From contig CATNEN010000001.1 of the NCBI GenBank assembly GCA_950097015.1, positions 22,683,501 through 22,747,500 of the forward strand: 64,000 nt of DNA, read 5' to 3'. Shown in pieces: positions 21,844-33,835 of this stretch. Numbering within the stretch: position 1 is the first letter of the stretch; each line of letters starts with the position of its first letter. This DNA comes from Macrostomum hystrix. Its lineage: Eukaryota; Platyhelminthes; Macrostomidae. Both the position numbers and the translations under genes were made by a program. The notes beneath the pieces are model-generated. The model did not search any database. It had not been told where the DNA came from and saw only the letters and a list, made by a program, of their open reading frames with translations.

Positions 21844-24317
21844 ATGGCCCTGCTCAGTTTATACGGTGGTGTCCTCAGTGAGCTGCTCAAAACCTGCCGC
21901 ATTAATCGGAACGCTGATCTGCCGCTGCCTCGGATTCCCGGAGAGCCTCCACTGCTGAAGCTGCTGCAATCATCGCCATCAGAGGCAGATCGAATGTGCG
22001 AGCTTGTCCTGTCCATTTCGAACCCCAACGAAGCCAAAAGCTCTTCTCACAAGTCCGACTTCACATGGATGTCGCCCTATCACTCGGTAGTTTGCAGGAT
22101 TCTAGACAATGGGAGCCCTCTGAATTTGCCAAGCAACGATGAGCACCGTCAGTTTCTACTTTACGACTTATTTCGAGTGGCCTTCAACTGCCTCAAAGGC
22201 TGCCAGATCTCGGAGCTGAGGCTTCAGTGCGACCTTGCCTTGGCAGAGAGTTTGTTCGATTTCGAGAGACGGCCAAATCAAAAGCGAATCGCTGGCTTTC
22301 TCTCCTCTGCGTTTTTGCTGCTGCATCTCGTGCGGGTTGCGGACGCTAAACTCCTCACCGCCTCCGAGGAGGGCTCAAGCCTGTGCATTCGAGTCAACGA
22401 TGGACCCGAGTGTCCTCTAGGCTGGCTACCGTTTGACTTGAAGGGTGAGCAGCCCTTGCGGTTTGTGGAAGAACTACAAAAGCTGTTGATGGCCTCGGCG
22501 TCACGCAACTCAACGCCAATCCACATTTGTGTGCTCTTTGATGAACTTGGCATGAGCCACTGGTACCTGAGCGAAAGGGGCGCGGATCACCAGCACGACA
22601 GACTGCCGAACCACGACACAAGCCTGATTGAGTTTGAAGCAAGCAGCGGGTCCGTAACTGTCACAGTGACAGCCTTTGATGACTGTGAGGACAAGTACAG
22701 CAGTTTCAAAACACGGCTGACGGCTGCGCACCCCATCCCAGAGAAATATAAAGACGATGAACTTCTGCTGACATCAGTTCGACTTCTACTCAAGTTAATG
22801 GTGGACGACAACAATTTCTCGATTCACTTCTTTTGCCTGGCTGTTCCGTGCAGAACGACAGGAAGTTGGCTGGACATCGTGGAAAGACGGTACGCACTAA
22901 TCATGTTTCATCTACGAGCGTATATCTAAAAACTTGTTATTTTTAAAGCATGAACAAATAAACGACTAACCTCCTTACAGGGAGTTGCGAAGTTCTGCAT
23001 ATGAACGGGCGACACCAGGTTTAACACCCTTGGTGAGTGACGTCAGAATGGCAGCAAGTCCTCCGTTTCTTTCACGCTTCAAGCTGATTTCAATTTCTCA
23101 AATGCATTTTCAGGCGGCACCAGTCTCTCTGCACCAGGCGGCAGCGGACGGGAACGCAGCGTTGGTGGCTCGAATCGCGGGTTCAAGCCCATCATCAGTG
23201 GATGAGAGGCAAGTTGATCTCCCTCATCGCACTGCTCTGCTGTGTACTGCAGCTGCTTCGCTGGAAGACTTTGCTCAGGGCAGCAAGTCACATGCCGAGT
23301 GTGCTCACATTTTGATCGACAAAGGAGCTGATGTTCGAAGCGCTGATTCTCTCCGACACTCGCTTTTGCACTGCGCAGTTCCGTCTGGCAACACACCGCT
23401 GGTACAGCAGCTGCTGACTGAGACCGAAGCAGATCCCAACTGCAGAGACTGTGAGGACAGGACGCCGTTGCAGCTCGCTGTGGATGAGGAAAATGTAGCG
23501 ATCGCAGAGCTGCTCTTACGGAATGGAGCAGCGGTCTCCAGGAACAAAGATGGAAGTTGCATTGAACTCGCGAAGGCCATTGGTATTGAGAATATTGAGC
23601 TGGTGGAACTGCTTCTCAAGGCTGAATCCGAGTGTCTATCGGATCAACACTTCTCCAAGTACTATTGGACGGCGTGGAAACTAGACGCTACACGAATCTG
23701 CAGCGCTTTGATTCGGTGAGTGGATGGCGAAAGAGGCAGTTGGAATGTACCTTATAAGTACTTTTGAGACTTACTAGTTGCACACATTTACTCAAATGTG
23801 GTTTCAAATATTATTTCCAGATGGAAGTTCAACCAGACAGAAAGCGAAATCCTGGTAAGTTTATTGTGGCGTGTTCTATTATGCAGCTGAAAGAATATCT
23901 GTCGAAAATAACGAATTTCAGACCGCCGTCCGACTTGGCGAGCTGGCTTCTCAGGGCGATGTGAAGCAACTAGCCGGAGAGGTTAACAACCAAAACTGCG
24001 ACCTCAGAGACTGGGACTGCAGAACTCCGCTCATGTGGGCCGCCATCGGATGCTGCGATCCGACAGATGAGCATGCAGAGTGTGCTCAACTGCTGCTCAG
24101 ACTGGGGGCCAAGCATGGGCTCGTAGACCTGGATGGAAACACCTCCCTGCACCTTGCAGCCGCTTCTGGCAATAACCAGGTGATCAAGCATCTTCTGAAT
24201 CACGGAGCCAGTCTCCAAGCCACAAACCTGGAGGGTGAGCGGCCTGAGCAAGTCGCCGAGCACAATGGACAGCTGAGTGCTTTTGATATGGTTAACCACT
24301 CGACCTTGATCAAATGA
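21844..24317 (+). CDS. Ankyrin-repeat protein with unrecognised N-terminal half
   Basis: Exons by inspection: 21844-22889, 22981-23032, 23114-23715, 23821-23854, 23922-24317; phases agree and give 709 codons. Residues 1 to about 365 match no family I recognise; they are globular-looking and rich in Leu, with no obvious catalytic motif or membrane segment. From about residue 370 there are seven to eight ankyrin repeats. Clear ones are RTPLQLAVDEENVAIAELLL, RTPLMWAAIG with ECAQLLLRLGA, and NTSLHLAAASGNNQVIKHLL; others are weaker (SLHQAAADGN, SLLHCAVPSGN). Two repeats have an insertion holding ECAHILID or EHAECAQ. The role is probably protein binding. The start is the first ATG of the long first exon. 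The 3' end is followed at once by a LINE fragment. Confidence 0.82.
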
Positions 24318-24409
24318 CAAAAAGATCTTTATGTGAACCCGTCAATCATGAAAATAATTCAGAGCATATGCACAGAAGGAAATTTCCAGATAAAGACATA
24401 GGAAAGTAC

Positions 24410-24640
24410 AGCAACAAAGGCCTGTCCAATCACAAATGGCGTGAGACAAGGTTGTCCCTTGTCGCAGCTACCATTTTACCTATACATAGACCCATTGTGT
24501 GCTATGTTAAATGAGTCATTCCACATCAACACCGATATAATGAATGAAGAAATCAACTACCTACTCTATTGTGATGACCTAGTTATTTTCGGCGAAGATC
24601 TAACAGAACTACAAAAGGGTCTGTTGGAGACTGTTGGATG
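24410..24640 (+). pseudogene. LINE reverse-transcriptase fragment
   Basis: One frame reads TNGVRQGCPLSQLPFYLYID and, about 30 residues on, YLLYCDDLVIFGEDL. These match the palm motifs of non-LTR reverse transcriptases (GVRQGCPLSP and YADDLVI). Ala of the YADD box is Cys here, both ends are missing and no other LINE domain adjoins, so it is a dead fragment. Confidence 0.8.
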
Positions 24641-24686
24641 CCGTTGCAGCTCGGTGCGATTGAGGTCGAAAATGTAGCTATGTGAG
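24638..24686 (+). pseudogene. Stray copy of an ankyrin exon piece
   Basis: GATGCCGTTGCAGCTCGGTG and GAAAATGTAGCTATG closely follow 23461-23508 of the upstream ankyrin gene (GACGCCGTTGCAGCTCGCTG and GAAAATGTAGCGATC). It lies directly at the 3' end of the reverse-transcriptase fragment. It suggests a former tandem copy of the ankyrin gene, broken or joined by the LINE. Confidence 0.65.
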
Positions 24687-25300
24687 TTTTATGAGATGGA
24701 TTATCGCTTTCTTGACCTTTTGATTGATTTTAGGTAACATGATTGGTTTGATTGTTGGTCGCTATGACATAAATATGGATTTGATACTATTAATAGTAGT
24801 TACATGACTTTTGATTGATTCGATAGTCCTTTTTTGGTGAAATGAATCACATGCTGATGCTGTACTTGTATGTTTTTTCGATGTTTTAGTATTTTATTTC
24901 TAAAAATACTACTAAGCGGATGAGTAGAGTAGTTAGCGCATGATTGGTTAAAAGAAACATTACCGTAATTCTGCTCTCTACAGAATATGATTGGCTGACT
25001 GACGCAATACGGGATGAATATGATTGGCTGATTGACGCAATATGGGATGAATATGATTGGCTGAAATGAGGCAGGGGCCGTTTTTTATCTATAAAATTAA
25101 ACTGCAAAATACTATTCAATTGCAACTGGCAAAGCATTGTTTGCATGCTGATCAATCTGCTCAATCGGAAACTTTCTTCTGATGAAATTTGCCGATGAAA
25201 TTTTATGTTGTTGGACAAACTTCGACACCAACATTTCGTGAAAATCAAACCTTAAACCCAACAGCAAAGTTGTCAGTTTACCATTTTATATGGTATATGA
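24687..25300. other. AT-rich spacer with short repeats
   Basis: From 24985 to 25070 three copies of a GAATATGATTGGCTGA unit spaced by about 35 bp. No gene is seen. Confidence 0.5.
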
Positions 25301-25302
25301 TC

Positions 25303-25465
25303 AAGGATCTGCTGCTCAAGGATCTGCTGCCCAAGGATCTGCTGCCCAAGGATCTGCTGCTCAAGGATCTGCTGCCCAAGGATCTGCTGCTCAAGGATCT
25401 GCTGCTCAAGGATCTGCTGCTCAAGGATCTGCTGCCCAAGGATCTGCTGCTCAAGGATCTGCTGC
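25303..25465. repeat. 15-bp minisatellite
   Basis: Eleven copies of AAGGATCTGCTGCTC, alternating with ...CCC variants. It is open on both strands (GSAAQ on plus) because the unit is a multiple of three. No gene context supports a protein. Confidence 0.9.
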
Positions 25466-25947
25466 GGCTGGAAAGTGAGTTTTTTAGCCGAGTTTTCAAG
25501 ACTTCTTTAATTGGATTTTAAGGCCAAATTCGAAATTGTAGCCTCAAAATTAACTAAATTTTATCGTTTTCACATAGCCTAAGCCTTTTTGTTCTGATCT
25601 TAGACCATCGAAACGTGCACTCGTTTCAATTATTTGTCTCAAATTGTGCATGTCTCATTGTAAAGTACCTGAGTGTTTAAGGTGAGTTCGTTTGTATTTT
25701 CTTAGAAACATTCATAGTCCGGATAATCTCTGTCACTCTCGTAACTGCTCATTTACCTGTTCAATCGAGGTGCTGAGTTTTAAAATATGTATTTAGTTTG
25801 AATCAAAATTGAACGCAATAAATCTAAATAGATAAAAAGCGAGTGCAGCAATAGAAAAATGCAAATAATTAAACTATTCTGAATTTCTAGCAATCTCCAT
25901 GAGTATCTGCTTTTTACCCGCATTGCAGCACAGTCTCGGGAACAACC

Positions 25948-26055
25948 AAGGACCACTAGAAGAAGGACGGGACACTTCTTTTCTTGGAAAATTCATCAAA
26001 GGCAGATTTTCACGGAAAAATGCACCAGCGAAATAGGAACTTTTCACGTGTTTAA
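25948..26055. mobile_element. Solo end of an inverted-repeat DNA element
   Basis: CCAAGGACCACTAGAAGAAG then GACGGGACACTTC, and downstream AAATGCACCAGCGAAATAGG. About 100 bp match the terminal inverted repeats of the element at 31425-32896. No partner end is found nearby. Confidence 0.75.
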
Positions 26056-27680
26056 TATTTGCGAGCTCTTAAAAGCTTCATTTATGAATAATTAACCCTC
26101 CTTTTCTTTTCGTTTGGTAATTATATCTTTTAAGTTTGTGTTGGTCTTAAATTACTATTGGTCTTAATATGACGATTCTCAATATATATTATTTATAGTA
26201 TTGTCGATTCTTAAAGAAAATTATTTTTATAATAGACCTCTTAGAAAAAGCAACTCATAAAATAAATTTTTCCTAGAATTAAAGATTCTTAGAATAAACA
26301 CTTCTCAGAATGAAAGGTTATCAGTATGAACGATAATTAGAGTTAATTATTCTTAAAATGAACGTCATTAGACATTACCGATTCGTGTGATATTTTAAGA
26401 TAAACCTACGCTCATATTTTTACTATGAACGATTCTTAGAATAATTGAATCTTAAAATAAGCGATTCTTAGATTGAATGGTTAATAGATTGAGAGCTGCT
26501 TAATAACGATTCTTAGAATAAACGCTTATTACTCGTATAATGATCGGTTATTAGTATGAAAGAAAATTAGAAAGAATTGTTCTTAGAATCAACATCAATT
26601 AAAATTAACGATTCGTGTGATATTCTAAGACAAACCTATGCTCGTATTTTTTAAATGAACGATTCATTCAATTTCCAAAAACTTTGAGATTTTCGCATGA
26701 TTGCTATACGATTCTTAAATTAATCCTAAACTTTTGACAAGAGTTTTTAGAAAAGGGTTTTAGTTGTCCCTGGTACTTATGCCTTCAAAACAAAGACCTG
26801 TTAAGCTGTTGTTCGAGCTCTGTGTCGACCTGAACGAAGCAGACAAAATTTGGTTTCTAGACTGACACTTGAAATGATCTCAATTTAGGCCCAATTTAGA
26901 TTATTATGCATTGATTTCGCTAATCATAAATGGCGCACGAGACTTGCTGCTGAAGCATTGCTGAGCTGACTGCAGAACCCACAGACATGCATGCAGATGG
27001 ATCCTGACCCTCATTCACACTGCCATCAAACGAGACCAAAACACGATTGTACATTCATTTAATGGCAACTCATTTGCACATCAAATGTAAACGTGCATAG
27101 CATCGCAGAACGAGAGAATAATAATGGAACTTCTCAACTGACTGCATGTCGACTGTGAACACATCAGAGACCCATATGCAAGTGGAAAAAAATATTCTTT
27201 TGAATTTTATAATAGAGGCAAGATGCTTTCATATGGCTGGTACATTTATTTGTTTTAAAACTTAACATTCTCGTACGAATACATGATAATTGAAAAATAA
27301 TCATCACATCAATTGATGCTCGATAAGAGATATATTAGCTAACTGAAAGCACTTTTGCTGGCGCGAAATTGAAAATTCATCAAGCCGTTATTTAGGTTTT
27401 CCGCTGAGACAAAAGAAAAGTTATACGAAATTAGCTCATGCACTAAAGGCACAGGTTTGATAATTTCTGGTAAGACACTGAAAATCAGTTTGAAAAGTGA
27501 AAAATTTAGCAGCTTACGATTTAAAGTTCAAGAAGAAATAATTTTAACTTTGATGAGAGTTGAATAAAATGTGGATTTGAAGACAGCTAAAAGACACGGT
27601 CATGTGATGCTATGTCGAACGTCATCCCGTCAGCATCACAAGTTTGGTTGAATCCAGTTGAGTGTTGGCAAATGTCGAGT
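26056..27680. other. AT-rich intergenic region
   Basis: Between 26260 and 26660 are loose repeats of a (TTAGAATRAACGATT)-like unit, with two related segments at about 26350-26430 and 26580-26660 that both contain ATTCGTGTGATATT. No gene is seen. Confidence 0.5.
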
Positions 27681-27698
27681 TCAGCCGCCGGAATTCTG

Positions 27699-28757
27699 TC
27701 AACGAGTGTCGGAATCTGCTCGTCCATTCACTTTCTGGTGCACCGGGACACCGTCCTGCTGAGCGCACTGCAGCAGCGTCTCCAAGAATAAATCTCTCAG
27801 GTGGAGCCTTCGGCCTCGGAACTTCTGTTGGTCGAAGGTAATCAGGGCGTAGCGCAGCTCGAAGTACAGGTTGGCGTGCACCAGGTAGACCACTCCGAAT
27901 TTCAGGCTACGAAGGACATGTTTGAACTTTTCTGTACAGTCCCCGTCGAGCCCTCCAGTGGCGCGCTGGAATCTGTCTTGGTCACCTTCCGCACAGGGTT
28001 GCTCATGCAGGTGGCGCACGGGCAGTTGTGCAGCAGTATGTTCTCGCCATCGATTCTGTCCACAAATCGAATTTCCCTTTCCTCCTGCTTCTTAATAATA
28101 AGTCTGCATGCTTTTCAGAGCAGCTGAAGTACTCGGGTGGCCCGAAATTTATGCTCTTCACTGACACCTTGACGTCTCCACGCCCAGGGACGGTAATGCG
28201 GATATCCCACTTTTTGCTCTCGCGGCAGTAAACACATCCGGGAAAATTGAACTCGGGATGAAAGCTGACGTGAACCAGTGCCAGGTACTCGCTTAGAATC
28301 GAATCATTATTTGTGTCTTGCTTCTCACTGTGGCGAATCATCTCGAGCAGGCACGGAATCTCAATCGCTCGCTGGTTGCCACCACCGCCGCTGACCATGA
28401 AGGTGAGGCTTGCATCCCTGAGCAGCAAGTAGAGGGTAGCGGCGGCAAGGCCCTCTGAGTATGATTTGGGAACATCGACCACAGCTCGGTCAGTCAGACG
28501 CCAAGCTTTGTCAATCAGTGGATTCGCAGCATCGGGTTGAGGAGCAGCTGGCTGGTTTTCATGGTCACGGAAGACAGGCCTTGACACGCTACCGATGCTT
28601 TCAACGGATGTTTTGCTTAGGAAAAGATTAAAGGCTCTGTCATAATTCTCTTTAAAAGCAGACTCACACGAGGTCAGAACCGTTAGCAGAGCGGAAATCT
28701 CCCGGACATGAACACGAATACGATCAGACAGACCAGGCACAGAGACCAGCTTGCACT
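27699..28757 (-). CDS. Unrecognised protein gene, frame broken twice
   Basis: Minus-strand coding sequence of about 350 residues, probably beginning as an internal exon after an acceptor (gtaacag) near 28758. I do not recognise the family. Visible segments: RIRVHVREISALLTVLTSCE, ATLYLLLRDASLTFMVSGGG, YLALVHVSFHPEFNFPGCVY, then in another frame EIRFVDRIDGENILLHNC, CPCATC and MSNPVRK, then in a third frame LKFGVVYLVHANLYFELRYA to a stop at 27699. The two breaks lie at A4 runs (28112-28115 and 27928-27931), and one added A at each would join the frames. A cluster of cysteines (HNCPCATC) could bind metal, but this is speculation. Confidence 0.6.
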
Positions 28758-30520
28758 GTTACGAGGTCCGGCCGGCAAGTAAGGCCGCCGGTCAGATTCC
28801 TTTCCACGCTGGTCAACCTGCTCAGGAGAGGTAACGAGAGCTAAGGTGTAGTCGTGTCGTATGCTGCCTGTGTTCTATGTGCCTGTTAGCTTTTCTTTAA
28901 TAGCTTTCGCCAATCTTTTCATTTTGTCATTAGTTTAGTATCTCTGCGGTCGAGCCTTGAATCTTCGGATTAGGTTTTGGCCATAGTGTAAGCCTTTGTC
29001 GTAGTCATTGTTTGTAGCCTGTAGTTAGGAGTTTAGCTTGGCTGCGGCCGCTGGTGCTGTAGTCGAGGCCGTCCAGGTTTTCGCTCCGCCGCCGATTTGC
29101 CGAAATTTTCGGCAGTCCTAGACAATCCTCCTGTTTGTCAATTTTTCAGTTTTGTTTAAAAAACATTGCATTTGCTAAAACAAAAAATATTTTCAATTCC
29201 TTTTATTGCCTCTGCGGTTTGATGACGTTTTTCAATTTGCCAATATCTTGCTGAATTTTGCCTTTGGTTTTTGTTCGAATTTCTGCCATTCGTCGTTCAG
29301 TTTTGCCACTCGATATTCCGTTTTGCCGTTCGTCTTTGAAATTTAATGCCTGTTTTTGTCTCACTTGAACTGCCATTGTTTACCTCATTTTTAAAATACT
29401 TCTAGACCGCTATTCAAATAACTCTAATAACGTAGCAAAAATTTAGAAATCGTTTTTTTTTCGCTAGCCATTTCGATGTTCGTAGCCACTACTTTTAGTA
29501 GGCCTATAAGCTTCTGAGAGGGAGGCGAGTGTGACGTTGTCTCTCTAATTTAATGTAATTTTAATATGCTAGTTCGAATTATGTGCATTATTTTCGTTAG
29601 CTATATTTGTTAGGGATATTTCTTCGGTTTTCCATTAATATTTATAATGGTTTTGTTTTAGTGTGCTACATAGTCGTAGTTCGTATTCAAATGTGCTAAT
29701 TAGGCCTTTCCAGGAAGGCTCCCTCCCTCCCCCGGGCTTGTTCTACGACTGAGTGCTGGTTATTTTATCAGTGGCTAATTTGATCTGTAGCCGTAGCTGT
29801 GTTTCAAGTGAAATTCATTGAGTAGTTCTGTAACCCATCTAAGATATAGCCAGCATTCGCCGTAAAGAAGATCTCTTAATTCGAAGGCCCAATTTATTGC
29901 ATGAGAGTGCTTTCCGCTACGAAGTTTTTGTAACGATTGATAATTTACCTTACTATTAAAATATACCGAAACTGCTACGCCTACTCGTTGGAACCGAAAC
30001 TTCGTCAAAATTAGATAGATGGATATCGCTATTGCATTTATAATATACAAGGATTGATGACTCATCATACTTTACCTTCTGACAAATAATGCACTGCCAT
30101 GTCCACACTAGTTGATTCAACTTGAAACTTGTACTTTCGCACATCGTCGGCAACAAAAATATCAAAAATAGGCATTTTCTGTCCAAATACTTTTAAGGCT
30201 TTTGACAATTAACTTTTTAGGTAAGTTTATTTGGACTTTTTAACCTAACCTACTAAACCAAGGAACTCTCAATAGCTAAGATCCAAAGAAAATGTTCAAA
30301 CTATTTGGTAACAATTGAAACAAAGTAACCAATAGTATTTGAAGTATCAGTCTAATAACTGCAACTCGAAAGTATAATAAAAAATTATATTTGGACAAGA
30401 AATAGCCAAAAACTAGCTACTCTAATGAAAATGTAAGAAACTACTAAACGTTCGAATGAAACAAGCCAAGTTAACTGTCAAAGCTTAAAAAACTGCTACA
30501 GGACCAATTTTAATATACAA
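28758..30520. other. Intergenic region, no recognised gene
   Basis: From 28780 to 29110 it is GC-richer than its surroundings, and may be a 5' exon of the minus-strand gene, but no frame could be joined with confidence. 29240-29340 has an irregular repeat of TTTTGCCATTCG / TTTTGCCACTCG. The rest is AT-rich. Confidence 0.4.
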
Positions 30521-30579
30521 GAGAAGCCTGTATGACAGTTGGAACATTAATTAAATTCTGAATAAAATACACGAAAGTT

Positions 30580-31424
30580 CGGATGTCAAATTTGTGCGCT
30601 ACGGCTACTGTCCACACTCCGGAAGGTGTACATTACGCCGGATTAATCCGGCGTACATTTGGCTTGGCTAACCCTTTCTTCGCGTACAGTTGGCGTACAA
30701 AAAAAGTTTTTATGCGTCTGGCGTACAACTGGCGTAACTTGTGCGCTGGACCAGACCGACCGACTACGTTAAACACGTTGACGTTAAACACAAATTATAA
30801 TGACAATAGTATTTAAATAAAAAAAAATTCAGCGCGGTCCAAATTAACAACTTGTTTATTGTATTGTCAGCAATAAAAATATTTTGACAATTTATTTAGA
30901 TTGACAGTATCGTATTGCTAAAAGAATGGCTGTGAAATACGTAATATTGTGTACTTTTAAAATAAACAATGTCTGGATTTGAATTTTTCGTTTTCTTTTT
31001 TTCGTTATAATCTTTTAAGTGTATAAATCCTTGACTTCCGGACATTCTGGTCAGGGCCAGTTGCTCATGCAATGCATAGAATTAAGAAGCGAAAAATAAT
31101 TATTGATTCTGATTCTAAATCGTCAGAATCACAAGTTGACGTTGATGACGAAGTATCAGTGGCTGTGGATCTGAAGCCTGAGCCTGAATCTGAAGATAAA
31201 GTTGACTCTGACGTCTCTGATGATACATTTTTGTTCTTTTTCCCGTGCTTTTCCACTCTATACACTTTGTGTGTTTGTACTCGTTTATACAGTCCTTTTG
31301 CGCAAGAAAATCAGTTGCAAATTTTGGCGTACAATTAGGTGAGAAAAATTCTAATGTCGGCGTACATCGGCGTACAAACATGTCCATTTTCAATCCGGCG
31401 TACACCCAGCACCAGCATGATCCG
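30580..31424. mobile_element. DNA element remnant with GGCGTACA subterminal repeats
   Basis: Both ends are packed with TCCGGCGTACA / GGCGTACAACT motifs (at about 30637-30740 and 31325-31400), in opposite arrangement. The right edge has CACCAGCATGATCCGGACA, which resembles the GATCATGC end of the element at 20595. A central open frame (31072-31338, plus) encodes an acidic Ser/Asp-rich stretch but nothing recognisable. It abuts the inverted-repeat element at 31425. Confidence 0.5.
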
Positions 31425-32896
31425 GACAAGGACCACTAGAAGAAGGACGGGACACTTCGTTTCTTAAAAAATCTATTAGAGGCTGATTTTTACAGAAAAA
31501 TGCACTAGTGAGATAGGAACTTTTCACTTTTTTTCAACTTCAAATGTTGATAACTTTTTATTGGAAGCAGATACAAAGCTCTTCTTTTGATATATCTTAG
31601 TATATATTTTAGTAAACTAGCTAGTAAAATTTTTGTAGATAGGCAAATAGATGGTTAAACTATAATATTTGATGACTTCATGACATAATAAATAGCAATG
31701 TGCACACCATGTACCAAAATTAAAAAATGATATGAGTAGGAAAGAATAAACTATTTAACTACAAATTAAAAGTGCCAAATTTAAAAGAAAAATATAACCT
31801 TTCAGCTAATGTTTGCCATTGTTTAAATAAAAATAAAAACAAGAATGTCTGGATAAAATCAGAGCAAATAATAATCATTGTTTAAGAAATAATGGAAAAG
31901 CTAGCTAAAGTATAAAATAATGACAATATAGCTAAACATACATGCACAACACCCGGCCAAACCGGCTGGGTGAAACGAGGGCCAAGCAAGTTAAGTCGCA
32001 AAAACCAATCAACCAAGCACAAAAAAATCAAAGGGGGGACCAAGGGACAATGAGCTAAGTTGCAAATAAAAGCAAACTAAGTCGCAAAAGAGAGCAAACT
32101 AAGTCATAAATAGAACAATGAATGAATGTATGTCACATTTTAGGCTAAAAACTAAGTTGCATGGCTGGCTAAGATTTGGGAGGTTGCACATGTATGTAGC
32201 TAAAATAGGCCTAAGCAAAGTCTAAAAACAAGAGAAAACAAGCTAGGTTTAAATCATTTGCTTGGATTCATATATTTTTTTAAGTATAATAGAATATTGA
32301 TTCTTAATGAAATAGATCCTGTCTTGATAAACATTTAAAAACAGGCAACGCTTCATTCAGCTTTTTGTGGGCCTCGAAGCAGATGTGGCAAACATGTCGG
32401 AATTTACAGCTGGAACTGTAGCAATAACTAGGTCTAGGCATAGCTAGTATATATGTAGCTATATATTTAAATACTTATTTTATATAGAAATTATAAAACA
32501 AAAATGAAGAAGCTGTGAGTTGAGCATACAATTATAACCAGCTATTTTTATGATTTATTGCTAATAAAAAGATGTATTAGATTAAACAGAGATTGTAAAA
32601 TTCAAGTTTGTCACTAGTTAGCTTCAGACTATAATTGCTGCATGGTATAGTAACCAAAATAATATGATGATCAATTATTAATGTAAAAATCTTTATAAAA
32701 TTCGTTGAAGCAACATATTTTGTAAGTTATATCAAAAGAAGAGCTTTGTATCTGCTTCCAATAAAAATTTATCAACATTTGAAGGTGAAAAAAAGTGAAA
32801 AGTTCCTATCTTGCTAGTGCATTTTCCATAAAAATCTGCCTTTAAATTTTCTAAGAAACGAAGTGTCCCGTCCTTCTTCTTCTAGTGGTCCTTGGT
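31425..32896. mobile_element. MITE-like element with terminal inverted repeats of about 100 bp
   Basis: Left end: CAAGGACCACTAGAAGAAGG, ACGGGACACTTCGTTTCTTA and, further in, GAGATAGGAACTTTTCACTT. The right end (32790-32896) is the inverted copy, with one extra AGA in the AGAAGAAGA run. The left end matches the solo end at 25948. The inside (1.27 kb) is AT-rich with no coding frame. A matching inner block (TTGATAACTTTTTATTGGAAGC) extends the inverted repeat to about 180 bp. Superfamily is not assigned; no clear target-site duplication is seen. Confidence 0.85.
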
Positions 32897-33499
32897 ATTG
32901 TACTACATTGCCCCCCTCCACCACAAAAATCAATGTCCTCATAACATAAGAATATGCCAAAATACACAAGCTAGAAAATATATTTCAGTAATATTGGTGG
33001 AAATAAAATGAAATAGGTGAAATCACAATTGAACAAAATATGTTTAGATGAATGTCATTAAAACTATGAAAGCACAATTTAGAAATTGTAAAACTAAAAG
33101 CAATTAGCAACTACATGGCACACAGAACACTTAGGGAAAAATTAACTGCTACATGAGTGCAGCTGCCTTACTGACAATAGGCAGGGCTGAGTTCAGAAAA
33201 TCACCCTCTGACAATGTGTTCAATATGTGCATTAGTAGTACACAGTGGACATGACTAAAGTGCAGTGTATTCACAATGACAACAAAAACACAACTGACAC
33301 TACAAATTACAAGGACAGTGAAAGCAAATATCAACGCAAGGTTAGTGAAAAACACATGCTTGAGTCTATCACTTTGGGTCACAATGAATGCAAAAATCAC
33401 AGTACAGAATGCAGCAGGAAGTAGAATACATGTATATCACTACAACTAGGATTGCATATGGTAGGAACACATACCTGCAGATAAAACAGGCAGCACTTA

Positions 33500-33835
33500 A
33501 AAATTGTCCAGAGGCAAGTGGATTGGCGACCAAGGCGGGCGGGCTGAACTCGGGGAGTCAGTGGACATCAGTGTGAAGTTGCCCTCCTGGGTCATGTAGG
33601 CACTGTGATGGCTCCATGTGGCAACGCCTCACAGTCAGCAGATGCTCTCTGGAGCAGCAGCCTCCAGGTCCATTGCAGGCACCATTGGTGTCCCAATCAG
33701 GCCGCAGTCTGTGGGCACGAGCTTGATGTTGCAGATTGCCATGTCAAGCTGCTGATGCCAGGGTGACTTCTGCACACCGTCTCCTCCAATGCCACTGTCC
33801 TGGATGATGCTGGAGTGTGCTCCGGCCAACTTTAA
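33500..33835 (-). pseudogene. Coding-like fragment of unknown family
   Basis: The minus strand reads DSGIGGDGVQKSPWHQQLD and ICNIKLVPTDCGLIGTPMVP, then, after a stop and frame change, HHSAYMTQEGNFTLMSTDSP. GC content is higher than the flanks, as for exons here. It may be an exon pair of an unseen gene or a decayed transposon gene. No family recognised. Confidence 0.3.

Noticed and set aside
25278-25521. Open frames with GSAAQ, KDLLL and SRSLS repeats
   Set aside because: The 15-bp unit has no stop in several frames; there is no flanking coding sequence or splice support.
31072-31338. Acidic Ser/Asp-rich protein gene
   Set aside because: It is short, low in complexity and inside a repeat-bordered element; kept only as a note on that element.
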